A stretch of DNA of 64,000 nt from Hevea brasiliensis (GCF_030052815.1 NC_079495.1:58348422-58412421), one strand, 5' to 3'; positions 23,830 to 36,083 are shown, counted from the stretch's first letter. A program made the numbers and translations. Notes: generated by a model from the sequence alone, not told the origin.

Positions 23830-24589
23830 AATTTAAATTTCGTCCTCGAAATTTACCTGATGCAAACAGTTGAGGGAACTGTTGCCTCATCGTCTCTTCA
23901 CTTTCCCAAGTTGCCTCCTTGGTGTTGTGGTGCCTCCAAAGCACTTTCACCAATGGAATTTGCTTGTTTCTCAACTCTTTCACTTCCCGAGCCAAGATCC
24001 GTAGAGGTTCTTCTTCATACGTCAAATCCGGTTGTATTTCAATTTCTTCTCTGGAGATGACATGTGAAGGATCTGAGCGGTATCTTCTGAGCATAGACAC
24101 GTGGAACACATTGTGGATCTTGTCCAACTCTGGTGGTAAAGCTAGCCTATAGGCCACTGGACCCACTCGTTCGATGATTTCATATGGGCCAATGAACCTA
24201 GGGCTCAACTTACCTTTCCTTCCAAACCTCAATACCTTCTTCCATGGTGACACCTTGAGGAACACTTTGTCGCCAACCACATATTCTATTTCTTTTCTCT
24301 TCAGGTCGGCATAAGATTTCTGTCTGTCTGAGGCAACCTTTAAGTTGGCTTTGATTGATTTTACCTTCTCCTCAGCCTGTTTCACCAGGTCTGGCCCTAC
24401 CAGTTTGTCTTCACCCAATTCAGTCCAGCACACTGGAGTTCTACATTTTCTCCCATACAGTGCTTCATATGGGGCCATTTGGATGCTAGCTTGGTAGCTA
24501 TTGTTGTATGCAAATTCTGCCAGTGGGAGGTATCTATCCCAACTTCCCTCAAATTCAATGACACAACTCCTCAGCATATCCTCAAGGAC
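23828..24589 (-). pseudogene. Element B integrase C-terminal part with chromodomain
   Basis: A 250-residue uninterrupted stretch on the minus strand. It starts at the exon boundary after the intron-like insertion ([17 protein letters not shown]) and includes the integrase C-terminal region ([15 protein letters not shown] helix, YGRKCRTPVCW), a GPY/F-like module (GRKGKLSPRFIGPYEI, YRLALPPEL) and VFHVSMLRRY. It ends in a chromodomain-like segment (LVKVLWRHHNTKEATWE). In chromoviruses this tail directs insertion toward particular chromatin. It is open here but unusable without the damaged upstream integrase. Confidence 0.85.
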
Positions 24590-24663
24590 CTGACATATAT
24601 TTCACGTTATTGTTATCATTTTAATTCAATATTTGTGTCAATTTCATTGGTTCAATTGTTTAC
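24590..24663 (-). other. 74-nt intron-like insertion in B integrase
   Basis: On the minus strand the sequence starts GTAAAC and ends GTCAG, separating the codons just after the catalytic-Glu position from VLEDM. Copies of the same length and position occur at 63130-63203 and 56306-56379; C and the second integrase of F read straight through. It is AT-rich with stops when read in frame. Two exon bases at the 5' boundary seem lost in this copy. Confidence 0.7.
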
Positions 24664-25190
24664 AGATTACTCTTTTCGATTGCCCATCCGTCGAGGATGG
24701 AAGGTCATCTTTGAAGTGGAGTTGTGTACCCAAGGATTCATGTAACTTCTTCCAAAATCTCGATGTAAACCTAGGGTCTCGATCAGATATGATGGAAAGT
24801 GGAATTCCATGCAGTCTAACTATCTCACTGATATACAATTCTGCTAACTTCTCTAGTGAGTAGTCAGTCCTAATTGGCAGAAAGTGTCGACTTTGTCAAT
24901 CTATCAACTATCACCCATACTTGCATCATGTTTCTTCCGGTGAGAGGTAGACCACTTACAAAATCCATGGTGACCGATCCCATTGCCATTCGGTATGCAT
25001 ATAGGTGTAGCAATCTGATGGAACTTGATGTTACGCCTTGACTTGCCGACATGTCAAGCATTTAGTCACATAGTCGCTATGTCCTTCTTCATACCAGCCA
25101 CCAATCTCAAGCTTGGATCATGATACATCTTTGTACTTCCAGGTGCATAGCATATACACCGGTGTGTGCCTCTTTTAGAATCTGGCCTTC
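24664..25190 (-). pseudogene. Element B integrase core, heavily frameshifted
   Basis: Pieces on the minus strand: a degraded HHCC zinc region around 25040-25190, MDFVSGLPLTGR with the first catalytic Asp (near 24970), [11 protein letters not shown], then [20 protein letters not shown] with the second catalytic Asp (near 24780), RFWKKLHESLGTQLHF and [10 protein letters not shown]. The third catalytic residue, normally Glu in GQSE, reads Lys (AAA). Several frameshifts separate the pieces. The intron-like insertion follows immediately. Confidence 0.75.
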
Positions 25191-26692
25191 AATTCCCCAT
25201 TATCCGTACACACAGTCTTCCTTTGTATCTGAGACACCCATCTGCTTTCACCTCATGGTCAGTTGCTTTTCCCTCTGGGATTTTGCTCATAATAGCCAGT
25301 AACTTTTCATCTACTTTTTGCCCATCTAAAATCTGCTGTAGCAGGTTTGGCCTCACTTGCAACTCAGCAAAAATAGCTCCATCTCGAATCAAAGATAGAC
25401 GGGCATTCAATGATCTCAAAGCTGTGATGGACTTTCTGCTCAAAGCATCAGCAACTACATTTGCCTACCCAGGATGGTAGTCAATCACACAATGATAATC
25501 CTTCAGGAACTCAATCCATCGCCTCTGTCTAAGGTTGAGCTCCCTCTGAGTTGGCAAGTATTTCAGACTCTTGTGGTCTGTGTAAATGTAGCACTTTTCA
25601 CCATACAAGTAATGCCTCCATATCTTCAGTGCGAAGATAATTGCTGCAAGCTCTAGATCATGGGTAGGGTAGTTCTGTTCATGTGGTCTTAGCTGTCTGG
25701 AAGCATAAGCGACCACCTTCCCCTCTTGCATCAATACACACCCTAACCCATTATGAGAGGCATCACTGTAGACCACGAAGTCCTTTCCTGACACTGGCTG
25801 TGTTAACACTGGTGCCTCTGTCAACATAGCCTTCAACTTCTCAAAACTAGTCTGACACTTGTCATTCCAGTCAAATCTGACATTCTTGTATAACAACTTG
25901 GTCATTGGAGCAGCTATTAAAGAAAATCCCTTCACAAATCTTCTGTAATACCCAGCTAGCCTCAAGAAGCTTCTGACCTCAGTTGTATTCTTGGGAGGCT
26001 TCCATTCCATCACTGCTTCTATTTTCTTGGGATCCACCCTAATCCCATCAGCTGACACTATGTGTCCAAGGAATGCTATCTCATTCAGCCAAAAGTCACA
26101 CTTGGACAACTTAGCATACAGCTTCTTTTCTCTCAGGGTTTGCAGAACAATCCTCAAATGCTCATCATGTTCTTCCCCGTTCTTGGAATACACCAGAATA
26201 TCATCAATAAAGACCACTACGAACCGATCTAGGTATGGATGGAAGATACGGTTCATAAGGTCCATAAATGCCGCTGGTGCATTTGTTAGGCCAAAGGGCA
26301 TCACCAGAAATTCATAATGCCCATACCGAGTCCTGAATGCAATCTTGGGCACATCTACATCCTTCACCCTCAACTGATGATACCCTGATCTGAGATCAAT
26401 CTTAGAAAATACTCGCTTCTTCAACCGATCAAACAGATCATCAATTCTAGGCAACGGATATTTGTTCTTCACATCACTTTATTCAATCGCAGGTAATCAA
26501 TGCAAAGCCTCAAAGTCCCATCCTTCTTCTTTACAAACAAAGACCGAGCTCCCCATGGTGACACATCGGCGTATAAACCCCTTATCCAGCAACTCTTGCA
26601 ACTGAGTTTTCAACTCCCTCAATTCAGTGGGTGCCATCCTATAAGGAGCAATGGAAATGGGTGCTATACCCGGCAGTGTCTCAATAGCAAAT
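25189..26692 (-). pseudogene. Element B reverse transcriptase and RNase H
   Basis: The long open stretch 26472-25465 (335 residues) carries RT blocks [49 protein letters not shown], the catalytic FIDD box ([12 protein letters not shown]), [19 protein letters not shown] and the RNase H start [18 protein letters not shown], then [11 protein letters not shown] stop near 25463 ends it at the DYHPG motif, and the frame continues to 25189 as the linker to integrase. The N-terminal RT ([13 protein letters not shown]) at 26473-26600 is present but frameshifted. The catalytic Asp pair is intact. Confidence 0.88.
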
Positions 26693-27260
26693 TCAACTTC
26701 CCTTTCTGGTGGCAGGCAATTCTTCAGGAAATACCTCTGGGAAGTCTCTTACTGTGGGTATATCACTCAGGTTTGGCTTAGCCTGCCTAGTATCCACCAC
26801 ATGTGCTAGGTAGGCTTCACAGCCTTTTCTCATCATTCTTCTTGCAACTGTGGCTGAGATGACATTGGACAAGAAATCTATCCTTTCCCCCACAACTGTG
26901 ATCTCATTACCCCCAGGAGTTTTCAAAGAAATTCTCTTCAATTTGTAATCAACTATTGCCTGATGACGTGACAACCAGTGCATTCCCAAAATCACGTCAA
27001 ACTCATGGAAGGGCAACTCAATCAGGTCTGCCAAGAATTCATACCCCTGAATCCTTAACGGGCAACCCTTGTATACCTTGTTCACCACTACACTGTGACC
27101 CAATGGATTAGTGACCAGAATGTCTTGGTCACTCTCCCCTATTAGTATCCCCCTTTCTACGGGTAAGTTGATGCAAACGTAGGAATGAGTGGATCCTGGA
27201 TCCACCAATGCATGCACAGGAGTATTGTAGAGGGAGAACGCACTCGATGACGCCCGGCAT
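26693..27260 (-). pseudogene. Element B protease
   Basis: Minus-strand frame 27217-26693 begins MHALVDPGSTHSYVC, the retropepsin active-site motif of this clade (catalytic Asp in DPGST). It continues with VTNPLGHSVVVNKVYKGCPL, the flap-side ADLIELPFHEFDVILGMHWLS (Asp to His in the usual GMDWL motif) and RKGCEAYLAHVVDT, followed by the RT leader [18 protein letters not shown] frameshift before 27217 separates it from gag. Confidence 0.85.
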
Positions 27261-27299
27261 CTTGCTCCTTCCGAGCTCGTGGCATAATTTTTGGCAGTG

Positions 27300-28485
27300 G
27301 TCCGTTATCCGCCTCTCTGCCGCTCGATGCAGCCTCTGTGATGGTCCCACCGCGCCGACTTACCGCATTTTCTACCTCTCTGTGGTGCAGGAGCAGGTCT
27401 CTCTGCTTTTGTTGGAGCAGCTGTAGTAGTTCTACGTGGACAGGTCCTTAAATGATGCTCTGTTGACCCACACCTCAGCGAGCATCGCCACTCTCCAACA
27501 CTCCCCCTTGTGCCATTTCGCACAATGTGGACACGCAGGTTGCCGGGCTAGTCCTCAACCCCATCCCAGAGAGCCGCCCACCGATGGTGTGGACCGACCT
27601 CTCCTAGGGGTGAATCGTGGCTGGGCCCCGAGACCGACCACGACTCGTGGTGAGCCGAACTCTGGCAGAGGACACTTAAACTTCTTCCCAAATGTAGGAG
27701 CTGAACTAGACTGACCTGGGCCCCTCTTCTGCTGTCTTTCCCTTCTAGTCTGCTCACTGATTCTTACTTTTTCAACCTTTATTGCAGCTTCCACTAATTT
27801 GGTAAATTCTGTGATTCCCAAGGCAGTGAGCTGGATCTTGATGTTGTCATTTAGTCCCTCTTCAAATCTCTTACATCTTTCTGCTTCATTAGGGACTATC
27901 TCCCTTCCATAACGGCTCAATCGGACAAATTCCTTCTCATATTCGCCACCGACAACCGTCTCGCCAAAGTTAATAAACTCTCTTCTTCTCTCTTCCGTAT
28001 ACAAGTACCCACATATTTCTTCTTGAACTCTGAGAGAAAGAAGTCCCAAGTTACACTCTTCCGCTGCACTTCATCGACACGATGTCCCACCATTCGTAGG
28101 CATCGCCTTGCAACAAGGATACTACAACTTCTAGATTTTGCTCGAGGTGCGGTGGAGTTGTTTTAAGACTCGCCTGCCTGTTCAACCAATTCTCAGCTGC
28201 AACAGAGTCATCCTCTCTCTTGCCGAAGAAATCCACCGCCCCAAACTTTCTTAGTCTTTCCAGGTGTGATTTCTGCTGTGGAGCTGGTGGTGGTGGTGGT
28301 GCTGGCATTACTCCGACCATTTGTCTAAAGAAGTCGGCCATTTGCTGGAACATGGCCTGTGGAGGCTGAGTAGGCTCTGCTTGAGCTAGCGGAGTAGGTT
28401 CTCCCCTACCGCCAGTCTCAGCTGCTACAGGTGGAGCATGACTCTCCACTTCCTCCTCAACTGCCCTCTGAGATGAAGGGTCCAC
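27300..28485 (-). pseudogene. Element B gag, frameshifted
   Basis: ATG at 28485 (MDPSSQRAVEEEVESHAPP) opens a gag close to that of A: MFQQMADFFRQM, a Pro run, LRKFGAVDFFGKRED and LLQGDAYEWWD. The frame breaks near 28050 and 27950, goes on through EFVRLSRYGREI and RCKRFEEGLND to 27555, then breaks again. A degraded knuckle (CSLRCGSTEHHLRTC, one residue too many between the first two Cys) lies near 27470. Most breaks coincide with CTG/CAG sites that read correctly in A, and the stretch 27190-27680 is unusually GC-rich and divergent, so part of the damage may be a sequencing artefact. Confidence 0.8.
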
Positions 28486-28594
28486 ATCCTATTCAAATAA
28501 GAAAAACAAACAGATCTGCATTAGTGTCACCTCGACTCTTACAAATGCAATGCATGGTATGGACTCAATCTAGGACCAGAAATGCCTAAACCGT

Positions 28595-28606
28595 GCTCTG
28601 ATACCA
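28595..28606 (-). promoter_or_regulatory. Primer-binding site of element B (tRNA-iMet)
   Basis: TGGTATCAGAGC on the element strand, five bases from the 5' LTR end at 28612. Confidence 0.9.
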
Positions 28607-28611
28607 CTAAA

Positions 28612-31600
28612 TGTGACACCCCTTACCCATGTACAGTATACCCGAGTATGTAATGCTACACGGTGTACCGGCACATTCTAATATACCTTACTTAATTTAT
28701 ACCATGCTTGTGAATATAATTTATGAAATATAATTTATTTTAGCCATTTATCAAAAGTATTATTTATTTGAGGTTCCGAAGATTTTAAAGAAAATCCGGC
28801 GGAGTACCGGCTAAAAATGGAGAAAACAGTTCTTCGGAACCTGTTAAAAACACTTTCAATATTTGTATTCCATCATTTTAAACTCCAATATCCAAAATCT
28901 CAACAATATTTCTCAATTTCAGTTCTCAACAACCTTTTCATTTCTCAAACATCCATCACATGTGATAATCAAGTATAAATCACAAATAAACATTTACTTT
29001 TCCATTCACAAATAAAATTTTCATAATTTACATGAACATTAATATACATTACACAAGTTTAATTACATATGAGAAAATCAAAATTAAGTTACAAAATGTT
29101 AAAATGACACCTAGTGTCCTACCAATGCACTGCAGAAGTTGAGGTGACACGGACACTGTGCAGAGCTGCAAGATGGACTCACCCAGTCTGTGGTCTACTG
29201 GGCTCACGATTTGTATCTCCAGTACCTATGCGTGGCAAAAGCAACGCGCTAAGCAATAATGCTTAGTGGTGCAATAATATAATAAAAGAAAATAGCAAGA
29301 AATTCAATGTGTAGTGAATGTGTACGTTTTATTTGTTTGGTATTTGTATATCATTTACTTTGTCCACTTTTATTCATTTGGTTGCCCCAAGTAACCTACA
29401 CTAGACGACTGGACTGGATAATGGGTAAACTGGCACTGGGTATCTAGTACCTCGGGCCGTCACACCATCGGTCACATATGCATCTCGGCAGTGCAAATGT
29501 AGCGACTAACAAGTCAGAAATACATCAAGCACAAGGCCAAATCTCAATACAAGGTCGAATGGCTAAAAGCCATAAAATCACGTAATGGCATATTGCCATG
29601 TGCGATCGCTAATCGAACCCTATTGGCATGCCAAACTATCCAAACCAATCATGTTAGGTATACTAGGGCATTTGAAACTTTTAAATTCTTCAATTTGTGC
29701 ATTTCAAGTTTTGATGTCACTATTCACCTCATTGGTCAACAAAAATGTTGACTTTTGGATAGAAAATAGGTGTATTGGTTTTAACACCCCAAACATACCA
29801 CATTTTGTATTTAAAACTTGTTGGAATTGATTGCCATTTCCATTTCTCAACTTAATTCTAAGAGGGCAGAAATTTCAGTTTTTGAGACCCAAATTTACTG
29901 TTCCATTGGGCCCTGTTGTAGTGGGAATTTGAGGAAATGGTAAACATGAAAGTTGTTCCTTTTTTTGTCTAGTTGAATTTCCTTTTTTGAATCACTCCAT
30001 TTGGAGTTTTGTAGCTCTAGATATGGTCCAAAAACCCAAGCTGGCCGGATTGCCAAAACTGCAGAATTACCATATCTACAGTAACATGAACAGTGACTAG
30101 AATCACTTGGTTGGATGGGTTTTGGCCATAATTTGGGGTAGGTTCCTTCATGAAAGTTGTTTGCCTATGTCTTAACTTGTTGCTGTAAAAATTTCAGGTC
30201 AATTGACCATATCTACAGAGAGTTATGGCCAAATGAACAGTTACTGTTCATTTGGTCATTCTGCAGAATCAGTTGCAGGGTATCCGGATTGGGGCCAAGT
30301 TTTGGTCCTCTTGCTTTGGTCTTTTGGGCATGGTTTCTTCAGCAAAAATGTGCCATTATAAGCCTAGTTTCATGTCCAATTGGCCAAACACCAATTGGAC
30401 CAACACAGCCAAAGTTATGGCTGTTTAATTGGACTGGATTCTCAGTCCCCATTCTGCTGTCTTTAGGCAGCATAGTCATTCTCTTTGCCAAGCCATTTTT
30501 CAGTCCAATTTATGGTCAACATACCTCAAATGGTCACTAATTGACCATTAGAGTGTTCTTTAACAGTTTCATAAGCCAAGTCAAAGTTTCACTTCTCAAA
30601 ACCCTAATGTCCAACTCAATTTACCCATAAACCTCAATTAGCACACTAGTTCAACATCCATGCATATTCATACCTTAAACACCATTTCTAGCTCACTTTA
30701 AGTCCATTAAAACAATCAAAACCATTCCTCTATTAGGGCTACCGAATTCTATGGTGGACATACACATGAATTTGTTTCATTTATTTCACAATTTCTCATC
30801 CATTACAAGCCTCAATCATGGAATTAATGAGTTTTAACTACATATATGCACTAACCTCTTGTAGGGAGATTTTTCCCAAGCTCAAAACTTCACTTTCCTT
30901 CTTCTTCTTGGCTGCCAAAAGCTTCCCCAAGTGATATGGTCAAGGTTTAATGAAAGGGGTTAGGGTTTAGTGGTGTAACAAAGGGAGCAATTAAGCTTGA
31001 TTGAAAAAAAAATCAATGGAGGGGTCTAGGGCATGTTTCGGCTGGCTTTTGGGGAGGGAGATGGCTGCTGCAATTTTTGTTATTTTGGTCTTCTTTTAGT
31101 CTCTTTTATTTGTTAGTCAATTAGTTGCTTAAGTGTGATTGGTGGAAATTTTAAATGACACCACAATGATGTCATAAATAAGTCTTTTTCCCATTTTCCT
31201 TTCTTTTCTCCACTACTCATTTTCAATTTAATTTCTAGTAATGTTTATTCATATTTTATGTCATATTAATTATTTACTCAACTGGATAAGTCGGCCAAAA
31301 ATCACCTCTGAAGGCGAAATGACCAAAATGCCCTCCGTTTGGCTTAACAGGTCAAAATTGTCTGTACCGATTGAAAAATTTTTCTAGGTATTTTCTTGGC
31401 ATCCTAATGCCATGGGAACCTCAATAACCCTTCTCTGGAGTCCCAAAAATTATTTTATAATTTTTCCCCGGGTCTAGGGCTCCTCGTTGCGAGAACCGCA
31501 ACTTCCCTCTGGTTACCCATCGCTAGGGCACCGGCTCATTTAACTTGGTTGTATTTTATTTCTAAAATTTTTACTAAATTTTTCTTATTAATATTTGAGT

Positions 31601-31715
31601 TAATTATGATTCCCAACTTTAGTTTAAATATTTTTCCGGACGTTCTAGCTGTCCGGACCGACACCGGTCACCGGAACAGTAGAATGTACGGAGTTGGCAC
31701 AGGGAGGGTGTTATA
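28612..31715 (-). repeat. 5' LTR of element B
   Basis: 3104 bp, same subfamily as the A LTRs. It shows TGACACCAC/ATGATGTCA palindrome remnants at 31155-31175, CCAAATGAACAGT/ACTGTTCATTTGG at 30229-30255, paired CCAATTGG at 30376-30398 and the double stem-loop at 29230-29266. It has no coding content; open frames such as 30157-30540 recur in A and D' only because the LTRs are related. Confidence 0.9.
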
Positions 31716-32580
31716 TAGGGTATTCAAGAAATTGCATTGCACGGAAGAGCTCAGATTTGAATACTCAGTATCTTTGTTACAGGGGGATGCTTATGACTGG
31801 TGGAAAATAATTCCCCACAGTCTAGTAGAACCTGCAGTGCTAACATGGAATGACTTTCTTAGGGAATTCAGACAGAAATATGTCCCTGATGCTTATGTAG
31901 ACCAGAAGTTACAAGAATTCCTAAGTCTGAAACAGGGGAACAGATCAGTGGCTGAGTATGAAAGAGAATTTTCCCACCTGAGCCATTACGCAGTAATTTT
32001 ACTTTCTACCAGCAGGGAGAGATGCAAGAGGTTTGAAACTAGCTTGAAGCCCAGTATCAGATTACAAGTAGTCGGCTTTAAACATACTAACTTCTATGAA
32101 CTTATTTCTCAAGTTCTAGAGTTAGAAAGAATTGAGTCTGAAGCTGCTCCTGAGAAAAAGAAATCAGAGAAGACAGAGAAAGAGGGAAAATCAGTAGAAC
32201 AGAGTTCCAGTGGTCCTACTGGAAAGAGGAAGAACTATGGGGGACACAACAGAGGTGGCAAGAAATCTGGTAGGGGAAGATATTCAGGACAAAAGCCTCC
32301 CCTATCTGGTCAGCAGAGTACCAGAGGTTCCTATCCTTCCCGCCAATGTGAAACTTGTGGAAGAAATCATGGTGGGATCTGCTACAAGGCTATTGGAGCT
32401 TGTTATAACTGTGGAGGCACAGGACACTTTGCCAAGGACTGCACCAGTAGTCGCAGAGTTGGACCACCTCCTACTACTGTAGAAGGGTCAGTTCAGAGCC
32501 CTGTCACTAGAAGTTCACAACCACCCAGCAGAGGTAGAGGCAGGGGTAGAGGTAGCCCAAAGAGCACCAAGGCACAATGA
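31716..32580 (+). pseudogene. Element C gag, C-terminal part
   Basis: Resumes the gag of C after element B. It enters at VFKKLHCTEEL and carries LLQGDAYDWW, FRQKYVPDAYVDQKLQEF, VAEYEREFSHLSHYA, RCKRFETSLKP, a Lys/Glu-rich linker, an Arg/Gly-rich tract, CETCGRNHGG and the zinc knuckle CYNCGGTGHFAKDC (CX2CX4HX4C), ending in RGRGRGRGSPKS. The stretch is open to TGA at 32578. That stop overlaps the ATG of the pol frame by four bases (ATGA). In A the equivalent region is one continuous frame, so the overlap is more likely a small indel than a designed gag/pol switch. Sequence upstream of 31716 in the same frame is B LTR and not gag. Confidence 0.88.
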
Positions 32581-34763
32581 AACAATCAGAGCAAGACAGT
32601 GCTCCAATCAGAATGTATGCAATGAGACAGAGGGAAGAGGCCGAGACATCTGATGTTGTGGCTAGTACCATCTCAACTTTTAATCAGAATGTGTTTGTGT
32701 TATTTGATCCGGGTTCTACCCATTCTTATGTGAGTGCTAGCATCATTGATTGCATTGCTGTTTCATGTACAAAAATGGACTTTGAGGTGCTAGTAATAAG
32801 TCCACTAGGACAGGAAGTCAGGGTTAATAGAATATATAGAGATTGTCCTTTGGTGATCCAAGGACACACTTTCCTGTCTGATTTCATTGAAATGCCCTTC
32901 AGAGATTATGATATCATCTTGGGCATGGATTGGTTAGCTAGGCATCATGCCATGATTGACTGTAGGCTGAAGACAGTCACTTTTGGCCTTCCTCGGTATA
33001 GTGATGTGGTAATACATGGGGAGAGGCAGTTATTGCCATCAAACATCATTTCGGCTGCACTAGCCAGAAAAATAATCAGAAAGGGGTGTGAAGCCTACTT
33101 GGCACATGTGGTAGACACCCAAGTGGGGAGCCCAGCATTGAAGGACATCCCTACAGTATATGACTTTCCAGATGTGTTTCCTGATGAATTGCCAGGATTA
33201 CCTCCGGAAAGAGAAGTGCAGTTTGAAATTAATGTTATGCCTGGTGTGGATCCAATCTCCATAACGCCATACAGAATGGCACCAGCAGAGTTAAAGGAGT
33301 TGAAGATACAACTGCAAGAATTACTTGAAAAGGGCTTCATCCGCCCTAGTGTGTCACCTTGAGGAGCACCGGTGTTGTTTGTTAAGAAGAAGGATGGTAC
33401 TCTCCGCTTATGCATTGACTACCGGTAGTTGAATAAGGTGACAATAGAGAACATATATCCATTACCTCGCATTGATGATCTGTTTGATCAGTTGAAGGGT
33501 GCAGCTGTATTCTCCAAAATTGATCTGCGATCTAGTTATTATCAGTTGAAGGTGCAAGAGCAGAGTATTCTAAAAACTGCTTTCTGAACTCGGTATGGCC
33601 ACTATGAGTTTCTAGTAATGCCATTCGGGTTAACAAATGCTCCAGCTGCTTTTATGGATCTGATGAACACTATCTTCAGACCATATCTCGATCAATTTGT
33701 GGTGGTGTTTATTGATGACATTTTGATATACTCGAGGAATGCAGAGGAGCATGATAGACACCTGCGGATTGTACTGCAGACTTTAAAGGAGAAACAACTA
33801 TACGCCAAATTATCGAAATGTAAATTCTGGCTGAAAGAAATCTCCTTTTTGGGACATGTTGTGTCAGCTAAAGGGATCAAGGTAGATTCCAGCAAGGTAG
33901 AAGCTATCCTTAATTGGAAGCTGCCCAGGAACATTACAGAAATTCACAGTTTTCTGGGTCTAGCTGGATATTACCGTCGGTTTGTGAAGGGGTTTTCTAT
34001 GTTATCTTCTCCACTAACCAAACTGCTTCGGAAAGATGTAAAATTTCAGTGGACAGATAAATGTCAGCAGAGTTTTGATGAGTTGAAAAGGTGTTTGACT
34101 GAAGCTCCAGTCCTCACTTTACCTACTCCGGGTAAAGAATACACAGTTTATAGTGATGCTTCTCACAATGGGTTAGGCTGTGTACTGATGCAAGAACGAA
34201 ATGTCATTGTTTATGCATCACGCCAGCTGAAACCGCATGAGAGGAACTACCCAACACATGATCTGGAGCTAGCAGCTATTATTTTTGCTCTGAAGATCTA
34301 GAGACACTATTTGTATGGGGAGAAATGCTACATTTACACAGATCACAAGAGCTTGAAGTACTTAAGCACCCAGAAGGAATTGAATTTGAGGCAGAGGAGA
34401 TGGTTAGAACTCATCAAAGATTATGATTGCTTAATAGACTATCAGCCAGGGAAAGCAAATGTGGTGGCTGACACCTTAAGTCGCAAGACTATGGCAAGTC
34501 TCAGAGTTTCTCCTTTGTCCATGGTATGTGAATTGAAAGCACAGCATGCTAGTTTAGAGATTGATGATGAGGGACAGACAGTAGTTGCATGGCATGTACA
34601 GCCAGTGTTGATTGATCAGATCAAAATGGCTGCTCAGAGTGATGAAAAATATCAGAAGCTACTGAAAGAAGTCCAGCAGGGCAAGAAACCTGAATTCTCT
34701 GTGAGAGATGATGTTTATTGCTACATCAGGGCAGAATGTGCATTCCTAATGATGCTGAATTGA
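32577..34763 (+). pseudogene. Element C protease, reverse transcriptase and RNase H
   Basis: One frame from 32577 with stops at 33360 (TGA, Trp expected), 33426 (TAG, Gln expected), 33585 (TGA, Arg expected) and 34299 (TAG, Trp expected). Protease: VLFDPGSTHSYVS near residue 45 and [76 protein letters not shown], catalytic FIDD ([12 protein letters not shown]), [11 protein letters not shown] and [11 protein letters not shown]. RNase [19 protein letters not shown] with its first Asp intact, then [10 protein letters not shown] and VVADTLSRK. Near 34725 two extra bases shift the frame into the integrase part. Apart from the nonsense changes the domains are very well preserved, which suggests fairly recent activity. 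Confidence 0.9.
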
Positions 34764-36037
34764 GACAGATCATTATGAAGGAAGCACATGAGTCTCCATT
34801 TGCTATGCACCCTGGTGGAACTAAAATGTACAAAGGGCTGAAAGAGCATTACTGGTGGATGGGCATGAAGAGAGATATAGCTGAATTTGTTTCCAAATGC
34901 CTAACTTGTCAGCAAGTAAAGGCAGAACATCAAGTTCCATCTGGTTTGTTACATCCTTTGTCAGTACCAGAGTGGAAATGGGAATAAATAACTAAGGATT
35001 TTGTTACAGGACTTCCAAGGACACAGAGTAGTCATGATGCAGTATGGGTTATAGTTGACAGATTGACCAAGTCTGCTCACTTTTTGCCAGTGCGGATGGA
35101 CTATAGCCTGGAAAGATTGGCCAAATTGTACATATATGAGATTGTAAAATTGCATGGAGTGCCAGTATCAATTGTATCTGACAGAGATCCTAGGTTCACT
35201 TCTAGATTTTGGGGTAGTCTTCAAAGAGCCCTAGGAACTAGATTGAACTTCAGCATAGCATTCTATCCACAGACAGATGGCCAGTCTGAGAGGGTTATTC
35301 AGATATTGGAGGATATGCTACGGGCTTGTGTGATTGAATTTGAAGGTAGTTGGGATACACACTTGCCTTTGATTGAGTTTGCTTATAACAACAGCTACCA
35401 ATCAAGCATTGGGATGCCTCCATATTAAGCATTGTATGGCAGAAAGTGCAGAACTCCCTTATGTTGGGATGAAGTAGGTGAAAGGAAGATGATTGGGCTA
35501 GAAATTGTTCAGCAGACAGAGGAAAAGATCAGATTGATTAGAGATAGACTCAAGGTGCATCGCATCGGCCGTAAGTCCTATGTTGATCTGAAAAGAAGAG
35601 ATATTGAATATGCAGTGGGTGATAAGGTATTCCTCAAAGTTTCTCCTTGGAAGACGATTATGAGATTTGGCAGAAAGGGGAAACTGAGTCCTCGTTTCAT
35701 CGGACCATATGAGGTTCTAGAAAGAGTGGGTCCTTTGGCATATCGGTTGGCATTACCTCCAGAGCTAGCAAGGATACACAGTGTCTTCCATGTGTCCATG
35801 TTAAGGAGGTACAGATCAGACCCATCTCATGTACTATCAGTTGAAGAGATTGAGGTAAATCCAGACCTCTCACATGAGGAAGAACCCATAAAAATTCTGG
35901 CTTATGAGGTGAAGCAGTTGAGGAACAAACAGATACACCTGGTTAAAGTGCTGTGGAACCATCATTCAGGCCAAGAAGCTACTTGGGAACGTGAAGAGGA
36001 TAAGAGGAGATAGCACCCACAGCTGTTCAGAGACTAA
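34718..36037 (+). pseudogene. Element C integrase with chromodomain
   Basis: Continues pol in the shifted frame to TAA at 36035. HHCC zinc region: AHESPFAMHPGGTKMY and [11 protein letters not shown]. Core: first Asp in KDFVTGLP, second in VSDRDPRF, Glu in TDGQSERVI with 35 residues between the last two, so the DD35E triad is intact. No intron-like insertion is present; Gln and Ile codons join directly at 35302/35303. The C-terminal module includes GRKGKLSPRFIGPYEV and VFHVSMLRRYRSD, and a chromodomain-like end (LVKVLWNHHSGQEATWE). Stops: TAA 34985, TAA 35426, TAG 36011. Confidence 0.9.
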
Positions 36038-36069
36038 TGCCAGGTAAAATTTCGAGACGAAATTTATTT

Positions 36070-36083
36070 AAGGGGGGGAGAAT
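36070..36083 (+). promoter_or_regulatory. Polypurine tract of element C
   Basis: AAGGGGGGGAGAAT immediately before LTR start TGTAACACC, preceded by the CGAGACGAAATTT block common to this lineage. Confidence 0.88.

Larger units (their letters stand above)
13169..31715 (-). mobile_element. Element B: Tekay-type element on minus strand, hosts element A
   Basis: Read on the minus strand: 5' LTR 28612-31715, primer site 28595-28606, gag, protease, RT/RNase H, integrase with chromodomain, polypurine tract 23817-23829, then the 3' LTR 23816 down to 13169, split by element A. The 3' LTR lacks its terminal 67 bp, and host gag next to it is also missing, so no target duplication remains on that side. 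The outer LTR base pair at 31714-31715 is mutated (TA in place of TG). Confidence 0.88.

Noticed and set aside
32577..32580. ATGA overlap of gag stop and pol start in C as a programmed gag/pol signal
   Set aside because: The homologous region in A is one continuous frame, and C has other indels, so a small mutation is the simpler reading.
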